This document shows, in pieces, positions 51,841-62,022 of a stretch of 64,000 nucleotides of DNA; position 1 is the stretch's first letter, and every line of letters begins with the position of its first letter. The position numbers were made by a program, and so were the translations under genes. The notes beneath the pieces were generated by a model, which was not told the origin of the DNA, searched no databases, and was given only the letters and a program-made list of their open reading frames with translations. Source of the DNA: Elusimicrobia bacterium GWA2_51_34 (lineage in GTDB: Bacteria > Elusimicrobiota > Elusimicrobia > Elusimicrobiales > UBA9959). The DNA lies in contig MGTS01000029.1 in the NCBI GenBank assembly GCA_001799565.1, positions 34,174 to 98,173 on the forward strand, given 5' to 3'.

Positions 51841-52676
51841 TATGCCAGTTTTTCCCCCTTCCTTAAAATAACCGAAGCATTTCCAAAGGATTTTGGCACA
51901 TCAAAGTTCCCGGGACTGGATTTGAGAAGCATGAAGCCAGAATAAAAGTTAAGCAGCGAGTTTCTCAATAAATTCAGACAGCCGCAGCCCATGTTTTTTC
52001 TTAAGGCATAAATCAGAGCGTCGTATCCGCCTTCGTATTTCTCCCAGTAAATTGAGTTTGAAACCACTTCCACATTTTTCAGGGAGGCCAGCAGCCCGGC
52101 CAGTTCCGCCTTTCCGAAGCGGTACTGAAAAAAGAAGCCCTTTTCGGTTTTCGTCTGGGCCGGATACATCGGATAGGACAGCCATTCCTCCTGATGCAAC
52201 GCTGAAACAGGGAGGGTCAGGTATATATAGCCGCCTTTTTTGGTAACACGGATCATTTCCCGGACAGCATCTGTGTACCGAAGGTAAATATGCTCCACCA
52301 CACTTATGGAATATGTGAGGTCAAAAGTTTCATCAGAGAATGAAAGTTTCAAAGCGTCCTCGCGTAAAAATTTTAACCGGGGACTCTCACGGATAAACTG
52401 TGCCTCATTATCGTCTATATTGGTTTTAACCACGTTGTTTTCGCGGGACAATATGTAGGCGAGCATATGCGGCGAGGAAACGTCCAGTATATTAAGATCT
52501 TTAAGCCTGCCGCCGAAATAAGCGAAAAGATACGCGAATTCCATATACCTGATGCTGTCAACCGGGTTAAGCAGGTGGGCGATAACTTTTTTAAACCCAG
52601 GCATTATAAAGGCTTCCCGCCAAGCGGAACGCAGCACATATAATTTTTCCAGGAAATTGATAGTCATTGGCGGCAA
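51840..52676 (-). CDS. Class I SAM-dependent methyltransferase
   Basis: The 278-residue protein has a weak motif I (NILDVSSPHMLAYIL, 62-76) and TYSISVVEHIYLRYTDAVREMI as the motif IV region, followed by KKGGYIYLTLP. It fits the Methyltransf_11 family. It is coupled to the next glycosyltransferase by a 1-base overlap and lies 26 bases after the third radical SAM gene. The order radical SAM, methyltransferase, glycosyltransferase suggests stepwise alteration of a single glycan precursor, which is inference. Confidence 0.82.
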   Translation of the reverse strand: MPPMTINFLEKLYVLRSAWREAFIMPGFKKVIAHLLNPVDSIRYMEFAYLFAYFGGRLKDLNILDVSSPHMLAYILSRENNVVKTNIDDNEAQFIRESPRLKFLREDALKLSFSDETFDLTYSISVVEHIYLRYTDAVREMIRVTKKGGYIYLTLPVSALHQEEWLSYPMYPAQTKTEKGFFFQYRFGKAELAGLLASLKNVEVVSNSIYWEKYEGGYDALIYALRKNMGCGCLNLLRNSLLNFYSGFMLLKSSPGNFDVPKSFGNASVILRKGEKLA

Positions 52677-52702
52677 ACCAAAAAGCTAACGATCGCAGGC
52701 AT

Positions 52703-54115
52703 TCAGGCCAACCGGCGCATTACATGGCGCCTCCAAATAGATATCAACCTGCGCGGCATATAACCAAGAAGGTATTTAATAGCGGAGCCGCAGACACCAT
52801 ATTTCAAGGATAGTCGTAAAAGCTTGATCACAAGAAAAGGTGCGCGCCACCGTCTCCAATTGACAGGCAGTACGTAAGATTTCAGGTTGGCGCCAATCCA
52901 GGCTTTTATTCGCTGTTCCTGCGTAAAACCGGCGGTCCAGGCGCAGGGCAACTGGAAGTCCAGTTCAGGGTCTATCAGGGTGGAAAAATTACGGACATCG
53001 CCTATTGTACCGTTCTTGGTGAACCAGTCATGTACCCGCGTTCCGGGCCAGGGAACACACATATTCCAGAAAGCGTAATCGGGCTTAAGTTCCTTTGCCA
53101 GTTTAACCGAGTATTTATGACGTTCAGGGCTGTCTTCCGGCAAGCCAATGACGAAGCAGAGTCCCAGGGCGATGTTGTGTTTCCGTATCAGGCGCGCGGC
53201 GTCGGCAATCTTATTTATGGACTCTCCCTTATTGACCAGTTTAAACACTTCCGGGTGCCCGCTTTCCGTTCCTACGCAAATGTTCCGGCCTCCCGCCTTC
53301 AAATAGAGCTTTAGCATCTCCTCGTCCAATAAATCGGCGCGCACGTTATCTATTGTAAGGGTGCGGCCCTTTATCCTTTCCGCGAACATCGCCAAAAAAC
53401 GGTTAAACCTTTCTTTATTGAAATTCGGACAATCATCAGTAATAGCAACCGAGTGTATGGACGGGTATTTCCTGATTATCTCAGCGATCTCCTCTACGCA
53501 CGGCTCCAAGTCCCTTGTCCGGACCTTATGGCCCGAGACCTGCTCAATATTACAGAAACTGCAATCAAACGGACAACCGCGGCTCAGCTGTATCTGAAAG
53601 CAGGAGCAATACAAAGCCCCTTCGCATATATCCAGATTTACCGCCGGAATCTTTTCCGCCGGCGGCAGGGGCGAATTTATAACTACAGGCGGGGATTGTT
53701 TTTTCGCTGAGCCGACCACGTCGGAGATTATCATTTCAGCTTCCCCACAGACAATATAACTGACCGCGGAATCTTTTTCGAAGTCCTGCGGGAAGAAAGT
53801 GACATGCGGCCCTCCGACGATTACAGGGGCGTCGGTAATTTTTGCGATTACATCTATCAGTTCCACAGACTCCTTGTAAAGGTAAGTGAAGACGGAAACT
53901 CCCACCACGTCCGGGCGGAAATCCCTGATGACGTCTTCTATCCGCGGGGCATTGAACCCGTTCTGGATGCCGCGCAGATATGCATAATCTACCACTTTCA
54001 CATCGCAGCCTTCCCCAACCAGAATCTGGCCTAAAAGAGACAATCCCATATGTATGCGATCCACAATGAAATTATCGTTTTTGGCGGGATTAATAAATAA
54101 AACGCGCTTTTTCAT
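52703..54115 (-). CDS. B12-binding-domain radical SAM protein
   Basis: The 470-residue protein has a cobalamin-like domain (DVVGVSVFTYLYKESVEL, VIVGGPHVTFFPQDF, IVCGEAEMII) without the His-ligand motif. Cluster cysteines C181, C185 and C188 are in SRGCPFDCSFCNIE. ICVGTESGHPEVFKLV and GLCFVIGLPEDSPERHKY follow. A Cys-rich stretch just before the cluster (CEGALYCSCFQ) is unusual and could hold another metal site. It heads a minus-strand run of methyltransferase and glycosyltransferases. Confidence 0.85.
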   Translation of the reverse strand: MKKRVLFINPAKNDNFIVDRIHMGLSLLGQILVGEGCDVKVVDYAYLRGIQNGFNAPRIEDVIRDFRPDVVGVSVFTYLYKESVELIDVIAKITDAPVIVGGPHVTFFPQDFEKDSAVSYIVCGEAEMIISDVVGSAKKQSPPVVINSPLPPAEKIPAVNLDICEGALYCSCFQIQLSRGCPFDCSFCNIEQVSGHKVRTRDLEPCVEEIAEIIRKYPSIHSVAITDDCPNFNKERFNRFLAMFAERIKGRTLTIDNVRADLLDEEMLKLYLKAGGRNICVGTESGHPEVFKLVNKGESINKIADAARLIRKHNIALGLCFVIGLPEDSPERHKYSVKLAKELKPDYAFWNMCVPWPGTRVHDWFTKNGTIGDVRNFSTLIDPELDFQLPCAWTAGFTQEQRIKAWIGANLKSYVLPVNWRRWRAPFLVIKLLRLSLKYGVCGSAIKYLLGYMPRRLISIWRRHVMRRLA

Positions 54116-54181
54116 AATTTTTTATTTTATCCCTAATCTTCCTGATTTTAGCAAAAGTCTGTCCAACCGTAAAAAAATGAA

Positions 54182-55048
54182 TTAACTATCAAAACTTTTG
54201 ATAAATACTAGATACCAGTAACCATACTTGGGCATATAATCCCCAATAAATTTGAACCCCGTCTTATCACAAAGTATTTTCAATGATTTCCTGGATGGGA
54301 AGTTTGTATGAAAAGCTGTGGCATCATGCCCACCGTGATGAATCCGGAAATACCACTGCAGAGGAGTAAAATGGACCATTATCCCTCCATTTTTTAGAAG
54401 ACGATTAAATCCCCTCATATCCTCTAATGGGAGGTTTAGATGCTCAAACACATCTACCGAACAAATCCCGTCAAAAGACCCCCGCATCTCTTCAGGAACC
54501 GTGTCTGGATATTTAAAAAAATTAGTCCCATTATAAGGCAAAGCTGGATTAATATCACACGAATAGCAATCTAACCGGTTATCCTCTTCGTTCATTTCAA
54601 CTGCGGCCTTATAATTCGGACCACAACCGAAATCAAGTATCCGTAAAACTGGCCGGTTGCGGTAAAGCTTCCGAATCTGAGCTGAGCAAATACGCATCAT
54701 TTCCTTCTGAACTTCCTTGCGGCTATTCTCAACATAAACCTCACTTTCCCCGTTATCAATTCCAGAATATATTTCACCGACCTCTGACAAATCCCGTTGC
54801 AGCCAGGTCGCAAATAGATTTGAACAATTCAAGCAACGGTATTTATTGTGTCCGACTGAAATCTCGGGGTATTTTATAGAAGGGCCGCTCACTGCGCTGG
54901 TCGGACCATACGACAATATTTTAGACTTAGTGGACAAACAAACAGGACAAGTGACAGATGCCGTCTGCTGAGCGAGAAGTGTGATATACCATGCATTTAT
55001 TCTATAAAATAATATTTTTATTTTCATCGGAACCAATTGTTTAAACAT
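54182..55048 (-). CDS. SAM methyltransferase with N-terminal zinc ribbon
   Basis: The 288-residue protein has a zinc-ribbon (C34, C37 in VTCPVCLS; C72, C75 in YRCLNCSN), then motif I ILDFGCGPNYKAAVE and SVDVFEHLNLPLEDM. This is the layout of methyltransferase-23-type proteins, including the NovU/TylC3 C-methyltransferase relatives that act on keto sugars. MVHFTPLQWYFRIHHGGHDATAF is a family-like block. It stands apart, between radical SAM and polymer-synthesis genes. Confidence 0.82.
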   Translation of the reverse strand: MFKQLVPMKIKILFYRINAWYITLLAQQTASVTCPVCLSTKSKILSYGPTSAVSGPSIKYPEISVGHNKYRCLNCSNLFATWLQRDLSEVGEIYSGIDNGESEVYVENSRKEVQKEMMRICSAQIRKLYRNRPVLRILDFGCGPNYKAAVEMNEEDNRLDCYSCDINPALPYNGTNFFKYPDTVPEEMRGSFDGICSVDVFEHLNLPLEDMRGFNRLLKNGGIMVHFTPLQWYFRIHHGGHDATAFHTNFPSRKSLKILCDKTGFKFIGDYMPKYGYWYLVFIKSFDS

Positions 55049-55054
55049 TTCAAC

Positions 55055-55165
55055 TCCTTACTCCCAGTATTGTGCGTCCGCGCTTCTTGATATTTAGTTG
55101 TTCTTGTAAGGAACGAAGCGACGACGCAATCCCATTTTTTGGGCCGGAAAACGAGATTGCTTCAC
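55055..55165. repeat. Intergenic inverted repeat of the GATTGCTTCGC class
   Basis: GTTGTTCTTGTAAGGAACG followed by AAGCGACGACGCAATCCC is mirrored by GAGATTGCTTCACTATGTTC and GCAACAAC. This motif is dispersed in many bacterial genomes. The sequence around 42760-42915 may be related. Confidence 0.6.
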
Positions 55166-55204
55166 TATGTTCGCAACAACAAATATAAAACTATTTACGA
55201 CACA

Positions 55205-56470
55205 CTACACCATGACACCACTAAGAAAATTATTAAGGCTTGGCAGCCCTTCAGGTTTTTTATTTCTATTCCTGGTAAATTCTGCACCAGCAAAATCTTT
55301 CAGATTATTAAAGTAATAAACGCTTTCCCTGTATTTCATTTCGTCAGAAAACCTGGTCCCGAAGATATCCAAGCTTATAGCCACTTTGGAGTCGAAGAAA
55401 GCCGCCCACCACAAGACCGAGGAAAAATCACTGACAACCACCTTGCTCCGCAAAACCCACTCCTGCCCATTCTCGCGTGGGTTAACCAGCGTCAGGCCGG
55501 CGCAGGCATTTTTTATTTCCGCGACTATTTTTTGCCACAACATGTCCCTTTCCTGGCTCGGGTGTAATTTTAAGACCAGCTCATAGCCAGGGAATTTGCT
55601 CCTCAAAATAGTTATGGCCTCCACCCATTTATCAGAGACATGGTCGATGATTTCCTTATCTGAGAGGTTATTCTCTTTCTGGTAAGTGTTAATAAGCCCG
55701 TATGTCGGCATTATAATCACTATAGCTTTCTCTTCTATATCGTAGAAGCGGCCGTTAAACTCCCTACCGGCTGTTTCCAGCGGATGCCGCACCTGGACGA
55801 AGCCATCCGTGGAGCCGCACCATTTGCCCATAGATTTTTGGTCCGCCTCCGAATACAGCAGAAAAAAATCGAATTGGTCATTCCAATATTTTTTCAGAAT
55901 TTTGCCGTTGGTGATATTCATCACAGGGACAAAAACCTTCCCGGCGAATACAGCCGGGAGGATAAAATAGTTAAGGACCATGGACAGCCAGCCCTTAGTC
56001 TCATTAAGGAACCGGGCGACCGCTCTGGGGATATGCAGCTTAGCGGCCAGCAACTCCGCGTCGAAATCCGCTACCGGGTCCCAATATGATGTTGCTAGCC
56101 CGGCAAGACAACTTATCCGCAGCATGCCGGGGACAAATTTCCTGCCCCAGTAATACAGGTACATCATCTGAACGTATACGGCGTCATGGTGGAATATCGC
56201 CTTGGGCCTGGATTCCTTTATAACGCGCTTGAACTCGCGCGCGTAGAACCGGTGCCGGATAAAAGCGTTTCCTGCCGGGACGTAGACAATGTCCGCCACG
56301 TCCGCCAAGCCTGCGGCTTTCTTGAAAGGCTGGCTGGCGCGGTAGATCTCATCCACAACAAGAACCACATTATATTTGCGGGAAAGTTCCCACATGTAAT
56401 AGGCCCCGGCCGTCCAGAAAAGGTGGAGCGGGCCTGGCGCCAGTACAACATTGTCCGTCTTTGGTTTCAT
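55205..56470 (-). CDS. CDP-glycerol/capsular polysaccharide-type glycosyltransferase
   Basis: This 421-residue GT-B-like protein has a donor-side C-terminus with VLKLHPSQERDML (about 320-332) and KVVVSDFSSVLWWAAF. These blocks match CDP-glycerol glycerophosphotransferase and the related surface-polysaccharide transferases. It therefore may move a glycerol phosphate or a sugar to the polymer. There is no signal peptide. Its start overlaps the flippase stop codon by 4 bases. Which donor it uses is unknown. Confidence 0.75.
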   Translation of the reverse strand: MKPKTDNVVLAPGPLHLFWTAGAYYMWELSRKYNVVLVVDEIYRASQPFKKAAGLADVADIVYVPAGNAFIRHRFYAREFKRVIKESRPKAIFHHDAVYVQMMYLYYWGRKFVPGMLRISCLAGLATSYWDPVADFDAELLAAKLHIPRAVARFLNETKGWLSMVLNYFILPAVFAGKVFVPVMNITNGKILKKYWNDQFDFFLLYSEADQKSMGKWCGSTDGFVQVRHPLETAGREFNGRFYDIEEKAIVIIMPTYGLINTYQKENNLSDKEIIDHVSDKWVEAITILRSKFPGYELVLKLHPSQERDMLWQKIVAEIKNACAGLTLVNPRENGQEWVLRSKVVVSDFSSVLWWAAFFDSKVAISLDIFGTRFSDEMKYRESVYYFNNLKDFAGAEFTRNRNKKPEGLPSLNNFLSGVMV

Positions 56471-57948
56471 GCGGCCACTAGGCTCCTTACAAAATCAAAT
56501 TCTTTTTTAGAGAAAAAACCGGATGCGGCCAGTACCGCACAGTAAACCGCAGTCCCGGCGCAAACGGCAAACATTACTTTAGCTAAAGGCATAGCCCCCG
56601 TGTATATACCGGGAAATATTAACAGCAATAAAACCGCCATAATTATTGAGGCCGCGGTAACTTTTAATATCCCCACGCCGTCAATCCCGAAAGGCAGGCT
56701 GGCGCGGCTCTTCCGGAACAAGGGGATAAAGATAAGCGCGTAGGAAATCAGGGTAGTAAACGCGGCGACAATGATACTCTTGAAAACATAAATAAACACA
56801 AGGTTTAGCGCTATATTGAGAGCAGCCGAGAGCAAGTTCCATTTAAGTAACTCGGCCGTTTTCATTCGCACAAAGAAGATATTTGACAGTATTATATTGA
56901 GGCCGTAGAAAAGCGTCGCCAGAGCCACTATTGGCGTGACCAGACAAGCCCGCTCTGCCACATCGGGGTTTGCCAGCACGGTCAGCAGCGGCTTACTTAA
57001 CAGTGCCGCCCCGAAGACGAAAGGTATGGCAAGCATGAGGTAGCCTTTCACCATATATTTAACCATCATGCCGGCTTTATCTTCCTGCCCGGAATCCACG
57101 GCTTTTGACAGCAATTGCGGCAGCACCACACCTGAAACCTTAGGCAGCAGCGCTATCATGGCGCCCAAGGCGTAAGCCGGGGCATAGTAACCGACGAAAG
57201 TAGCAGACAGGTAAAGCGCGATCACGTAACGGTCCCCGGCACTTAGAACATAATCCACCATGTACGTCAGAAGGAACGGGAACCCGATTTTTATATCGGC
57301 CCAGATCTCATTAAGCGTAAAAAAAATAAAACCGACGCCTATTTCCTTAAGCAGCACGCCAAGTATGGGCAGTGTTACCAACACCATTGCCAAGCACTCG
57401 GCCGCCAGTAGCATATTTACGTTAATGTGCCCTGCATTGAAATAGAACAGCAGCATCAGACCCAGGCTGGCGTAAGGCAAGCAAGTAGTGGCATAGGTAA
57501 AGTAAGCCATCCGCCCTGAATACCTGAAATAATCTGTTACCTGACTGTAAGCCGTGTAAGCCAAAAGAAAAACCGGCACAAACCATATGGAAAAAACAAC
57601 CTCCCCCTTGAAAAAAGCCGCCTTAATTGGTCCCGATAAAATCAGGAATAAGACGGAAATAAGCGCCACGCTGCCTAGCTGGAAAAAGAACTGCGGGTAA
57701 AAAAGAGAGCGAGCTGCTTCAGGGCCGATGGCGGATGGAAGGAACCTCTTGCACTTAAAACCAACTCCGAACGAAGACAGCCCGAAAGATAGCCCCAGCA
57801 GAGAAATGACCAGCACATAGGCGCCATAAACGCTGACGCCAGCGCCCTTTATCAGTATAGGGATTATTATAAGACTGCGGGCCTGCACCAGCAGTTGACC
57901 TGTCAGTACCAACGAATTGTTTTTTACAAAGCTTTTATAGAAAGACAT
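56467..57948 (-). CDS. Oligosaccharide flippase (Wzx, MOP superfamily)
   Basis: The 493-residue membrane protein has about 14 hydrophobic helices. The N-terminus NNSLVLTGQLLVQARSLII and the GVSVYGAYVLVISLLGL segment are typical for Wzx/RfbX. It moves the undecaprenyl-linked repeat unit across the inner membrane to the Wzy polymerase. It is the only flippase in the window, so it probably serves the main repeat unit of this locus. It is coupled to the transferase gene downstream. Confidence 0.9.
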   Translation of the reverse strand: MSFYKSFVKNNSLVLTGQLLVQARSLIIIPILIKGAGVSVYGAYVLVISLLGLSFGLSSFGVGFKCKRFLPSAIGPEAARSLFYPQFFFQLGSVALISVLFLILSGPIKAAFFKGEVVFSIWFVPVFLLAYTAYSQVTDYFRYSGRMAYFTYATTCLPYASLGLMLLFYFNAGHINVNMLLAAECLAMVLVTLPILGVLLKEIGVGFIFFTLNEIWADIKIGFPFLLTYMVDYVLSAGDRYVIALYLSATFVGYYAPAYALGAMIALLPKVSGVVLPQLLSKAVDSGQEDKAGMMVKYMVKGYLMLAIPFVFGAALLSKPLLTVLANPDVAERACLVTPIVALATLFYGLNIILSNIFFVRMKTAELLKWNLLSAALNIALNLVFIYVFKSIIVAAFTTLISYALIFIPLFRKSRASLPFGIDGVGILKVTAASIIMAVLLLLIFPGIYTGAMPLAKVMFAVCAGTAVYCAVLAASGFFSKKEFDFVRSLVAA

Positions 57949-57986
57949 GAATATCCGGAAGCCTTACCCAGCCCCGTAAAACAGCC

Positions 57987-58181
<195 letters not shown>

Positions 58182-58185
58182 TTAT

Positions 58186-58204
58186 GGGGACAGTATACTT
58201 AATT
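58186..58204. repeat. GGGGACAGTATACTTAATT motif, site 1
   Basis: The 19-base motif marks the exact end of the fcl fragment. Related sites are at 59237-59255 (one mismatch), 60760-60770 (partial) and 60779-60797 (two mismatches). The motif brackets the HEPN/MNT and AlbA genes. Confidence 0.75.
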
Positions 58205-58220
58205 CCCCGCCGTGGCCAAC

Positions 58221-58625
58221 CTAAACTGGCTTTCCTATTTTTTCACTGACTTTTAAAACTACACTTTCCACAAAGGCCAGATATTCTCCGCAGTCTTTCG
58301 CGGTTATGTCTGTGCCGCCCGCATAAAGGTCCGCGTTGCGCCTTGAGCGCATGGCGTTCCCTAAATCATCAATAGCCTGGTCGCCCAGAATCTCCGCCAG
58401 CTTTTCTATCAGTTTAATATGATGCCCCGGGATACTGCGGACCTTTAACTTGTAATAACTCAATAACGCTAGTCCCGCCTTTATTAAGGCGGTGTACGCG
58501 TAGGTAAATTTTACGTCAAAAATCGTGTCTTCCCGCGCAATCCCCAAATCCCGCTTGGCATTTTGCAGGTTTTTCTGCACCTGTTCCGGTGTAAAGGCGA
58601 AATCCGTGAAGAACTTATCGTTCAA
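58221..58625 (-). CDS. HEPN-domain protein (toxin/RNase candidate)
   Basis: This 134-residue all-helical protein is of the HEPN type. Helical blocks around VQKNLQNAKRDLGIA and FTYAYTALIKAGLALLSYY precede MRSRRNADLYAGG (92-104), where the conserved R-x4-6 motif ends in Y rather than H. It starts 4 bases inside the upstream nucleotidyltransferase gene (ATGA). HEPN/MNT pairs are established toxin-antitoxin systems in which the MNT protein AMPylates the HEPN RNase. That this pair works so is inference. Confidence 0.82.
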   Translation of the reverse strand: MNDKFFTDFAFTPEQVQKNLQNAKRDLGIAREDTIFDVKFTYAYTALIKAGLALLSYYKLKVRSIPGHHIKLIEKLAEILGDQAIDDLGNAMRSRRNADLYAGGTDITAKDCGEYLAFVESVVLKVSEKIGKPV

Positions 58626-59170
58626 GGGGATACCCTCAACTTTTTCCGGTTCAGGATACCGGTTATAAACGGGTCGTTATTTTTCTTCTTCTCTTCAAAT
58701 TCTTTAGCATCCATATTAACCGCATTGATCTCTCTGCCAAGAGTTTTTTGAAGCGCGGTCAGCTTGCGCTGCAACGCCAGCACGCTGTGGCCGCCAACCA
58801 CTAAAAGATCAATATCGCTGTGCGCGTCCATAGCGTCGCGCGCGTAAGAACCGTAAATATAGGCCTCTGAAATATCGGGGAAACCGGCAAGTATTTTCCT
58901 TAGAGAACCCTCTACTCCGGCAGTTGTCAGTATAATTTTCCTGTATTCTTTATATAGCGGGTATTTGTCATTTATTGAATACAGCTGCATGTTGCCCCGG
59001 GCGATTTTTTTCAACAGACCGTCCTTTTCAAATTCCTTCAGTTTTTTAACCAAGTTGCGCTTATCAAGATTGAGATTTTTGGCTATCTCATTGGTATAAA
59101 GCTGTTCCTGAGGGTTAAGAAAAAAATACCCAAGGACTTTTTGCGCGATTTCAGATTTAAAAAGAGTCAT
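58622..59170 (-). CDS. Winged-helix + MNT nucleotidyltransferase (antitoxin candidate)
   Basis: Residues 1-70 form a winged helix (YTNEIAKNLNLDKRNLVKKL). Residues 95-180 carry a minimal nucleotidyltransferase with GSYARDAMDAHSDIDLLV (107-124), so both catalytic aspartates are present. The DNA-binding part suggests autoregulation. The start codon follows a promoter-like TTGCAG-17-TATAGG with overlapping GGTGTA sites and has no Shine-Dalgarno. It is coupled to the HEPN gene. Confidence 0.85.
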   Translation of the reverse strand: MTLFKSEIAQKVLGYFFLNPQEQLYTNEIAKNLNLDKRNLVKKLKEFEKDGLLKKIARGNMQLYSINDKYPLYKEYRKIILTTAGVEGSLRKILAGFPDISEAYIYGSYARDAMDAHSDIDLLVVGGHSVLALQRKLTALQKTLGREINAVNMDAKEFEEKKKNNDPFITGILNRKKLRVSP

Positions 59171-59216
59171 AAGTGCGATACTCTACACCTATAAGTGTAT
59201 ATAATTACACCTGCAA
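59171..59216 (-). promoter_or_regulatory. Promoter and operator-like repeats of the MNT/HEPN module
   Basis: TACACC occurs at 59184-59189 and 59206-59211 with the inverted GTGTA at 59195-59199 midway. These half-sites overlap a minus-strand promoter candidate, TTGCAG, 17 bases, TATAGG. The arrangement suits repression by the winged-helix protein. Confidence 0.5.
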
Positions 59217-59236
59217 TAGCAAGGACACGCGAAATT

Positions 59237-59255
59237 AGGGACAGTATACTTAATT
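59237..59255. repeat. GGGGACAGTATACTTAATT motif, site 2
   Basis: AGGGACAGTATACTTAATT differs from site 1 at the first base only. The 142 bases from here to the AlbA-type gene hold no recognisable gene. Confidence 0.7.
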
Positions 59256-59397
59256 GCCCAATGGGTCGGGATTGGGGACGGGAGTTCCTCCCCTTGGCTG
59301 AGCATATTCATTGGTATAACACCTCCCAATGCCCGCCTTTATCGGGACCGATATGTTTTGATGATAAATTCATAAAGATTGCTAGGCGGCTGTACGG

Positions 59398-60742
59398 CTA
59401 GACGGGGTAATAGCCTCCTGTTTTTGGGCTTCCTTTATATACAATTTTCTTTTCATTTTTTAAACGAGTCAGCCATTTCTCTAATGTTCTATTTGAAATC
59501 TTCAGTTTATCCGACAAAGCCGGCAACCTCAGTCCAGGCTTTCGCACAATAAAATCTAGAAGAGAATTTACTCCCCCATTTACTCCCCCATTTACTCCCC
59601 CACCTTTTGGAGCATCACCCTGCATATTCCTGGTCTCCGGACGGAGAAAAGTGACTACGAAGCCGCTTTTAATTTTGGTGAAGGTTACCTTTACGCCCGC
59701 AGCGCGGCATTCCTGGCTTATGCGGCGCAGGCCGGAACCCCACTTTTCGATATCCTCGGAGCGGAACAGCGTTTCAGCTATAAGCGGGTTACGCGGGATG
59801 CTGGGCTGTGAGCCCGTAATAAAGTCCTCGGGAGAGTATTCGTACGGGAACAGACCGGGGTTGAAGATCTCTATGCGGTCCCGGTAGATGGCCACCTCGT
59901 TACTTTTGGGGTTGGAGAAGTCCCTGTGGCAGAGAGAATTTATGATGGCCTCTTTTATGGCGCGTACGGGTATTTCAGGTATCTCAACTCGGATACTGCC
60001 GCTAAGGTCCGCGCGCCAGTTTATATGTTCCTGCACATACAGTTCCACTTTGGCGGCAAGTTCAAAAATATTCCCCTGGTAATTCTGTATATCCAGGAAG
60101 GTTATTTTATCACGCCCGGCGAACACGGCAGCCTGCACCGTAAGCGGGGCGTTTTTGGAAAACAGCGCCTTTGCGGCGTTAAGCAGCCTGCCGCCAGCCA
60201 CAAGGCCGAGTTTGCGCAGGACATTGGCGGGGTTATCATAAGGGAAGCTTATGCGGCCGGCCTTGCGGCCTTTTCTGGATAAACATTTTTATAGCTACAG
60301 CGGAAGCCGTCGAAACGGTATCACCTGAAACTTCGGCACCCCATGCATAGGCATAATTATTGTTTTTTTCAACTAGGCGGCGGATCTCGTTAACCGAGAG
60401 CTTTTTATCTTCTTCGCCTACGCGTAGGTAAAAACGTCCGAAAGCAGAATAAAGGCCGTCTTTGCCGTTAAAATCGACAATTATGCAGTTCTTACCTGAT
60501 ATTTTTACGACCCTTATATGGGGATAAATTTTAGGCTCCAAATGGTCGCATATAGACTTGGAAATGTCTTTAAGTGTAGATTTGCCTATTTGCTGACCTG
60601 TAACGGAGCCGTCGTCTGCGATACCAAAATAAAGCGTTCCCTTGCCGTGCTTGTTGAGTACAGCACAGATAGAAATAATCGCTTCCTTAAGTTCGGAAGT
60701 GGATTTCTTTAGTTCTATGGTTTCGCTCTCTGTAAAGTTCAT
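59398..60742 (-). pseudogene. AlbA_2 (Schlafen-type) ATP-binding regulator, frameshifted
   Basis: The 5' part (60236-60742) encodes an AlbA_2 domain (LNKHGKGTLYFGIADDG, FYLRVGEE). The 3' part (59398-60201 and upstream) encodes a GHKL-like ATP site (KEAIINSLCHRDF, EKWGSGLRRIS), then a VNGG repeat and a winged helix (LKISNRTLEKWLTRLK). The halves are in different frames. Continuity is restored by a one-base shift at CAGAAAA (complement of 60271-60277), reading on as GRKAGRISFPYDNPANVL. This is either a true frameshift, programmed slippage, or an assembly error. The family is COG2865. Confidence 0.85.
59570..59605. repeat. 12-bp tandem repeat inside AlbA-type gene
   Basis: CCCCCATTTACT is repeated three times with little change. 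It encodes VNGGVNGGVN, a linker between the ATP-site domain and winged helix. Similar linkers are common in this family. Confidence 0.8.
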
Positions 60743-60759
60743 AGCTACTGTAAAAGTTT

Positions 60760-60797
60760 GGGGACAGTGTAAAAGTTTGGGGACAGTGTACGCAATT
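60760..60797. repeat. GGGGACAGTGTA motif, doubled site 3
   Basis: AAAGTTTGGGGACAGTGTA occurs twice in tandem. The second copy continues as CGCAATT. It lies between the AlbA-type gene and the intact GDP-fucose synthase gene, closing the bracketed segment that begins at 58186. Confidence 0.7.
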
Positions 60798-60893
60798 ACC
60801 CGATAAAGCGTAATTAGTTATAACGGCTCTTTATACCATTCCACTATAAAGATTGCCCGGCAGCGAGACAACCAAGCGGCTTACAGGCAACTG

Positions 60894-61904
<1,011 letters not shown>

Positions 61905-62010
61905 TCAGGTTTATGGTTCAAGGGTTCACGGTTCAATGGTTGGAAGAAAAAACGCTTACTCTTTGCTTTCACAACCGTTGACCAGTGAACCTGGCAACCT
62001 GAGCAGTTAT
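61905..62010. repeat. Intergenic inverted repeat, R4 family
   Basis: GGTTCAAGGGTTCACGGTTC is mirrored by CCGTTGACCAGTGAACC. The core GGAAGAAAAAACGCTTACTC through TTTGCTTTCACAACCG is identical to the copy at 19440-19555. Confidence 0.85.
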
Positions 62011-62022
62011 CTCCTGTTCTTA

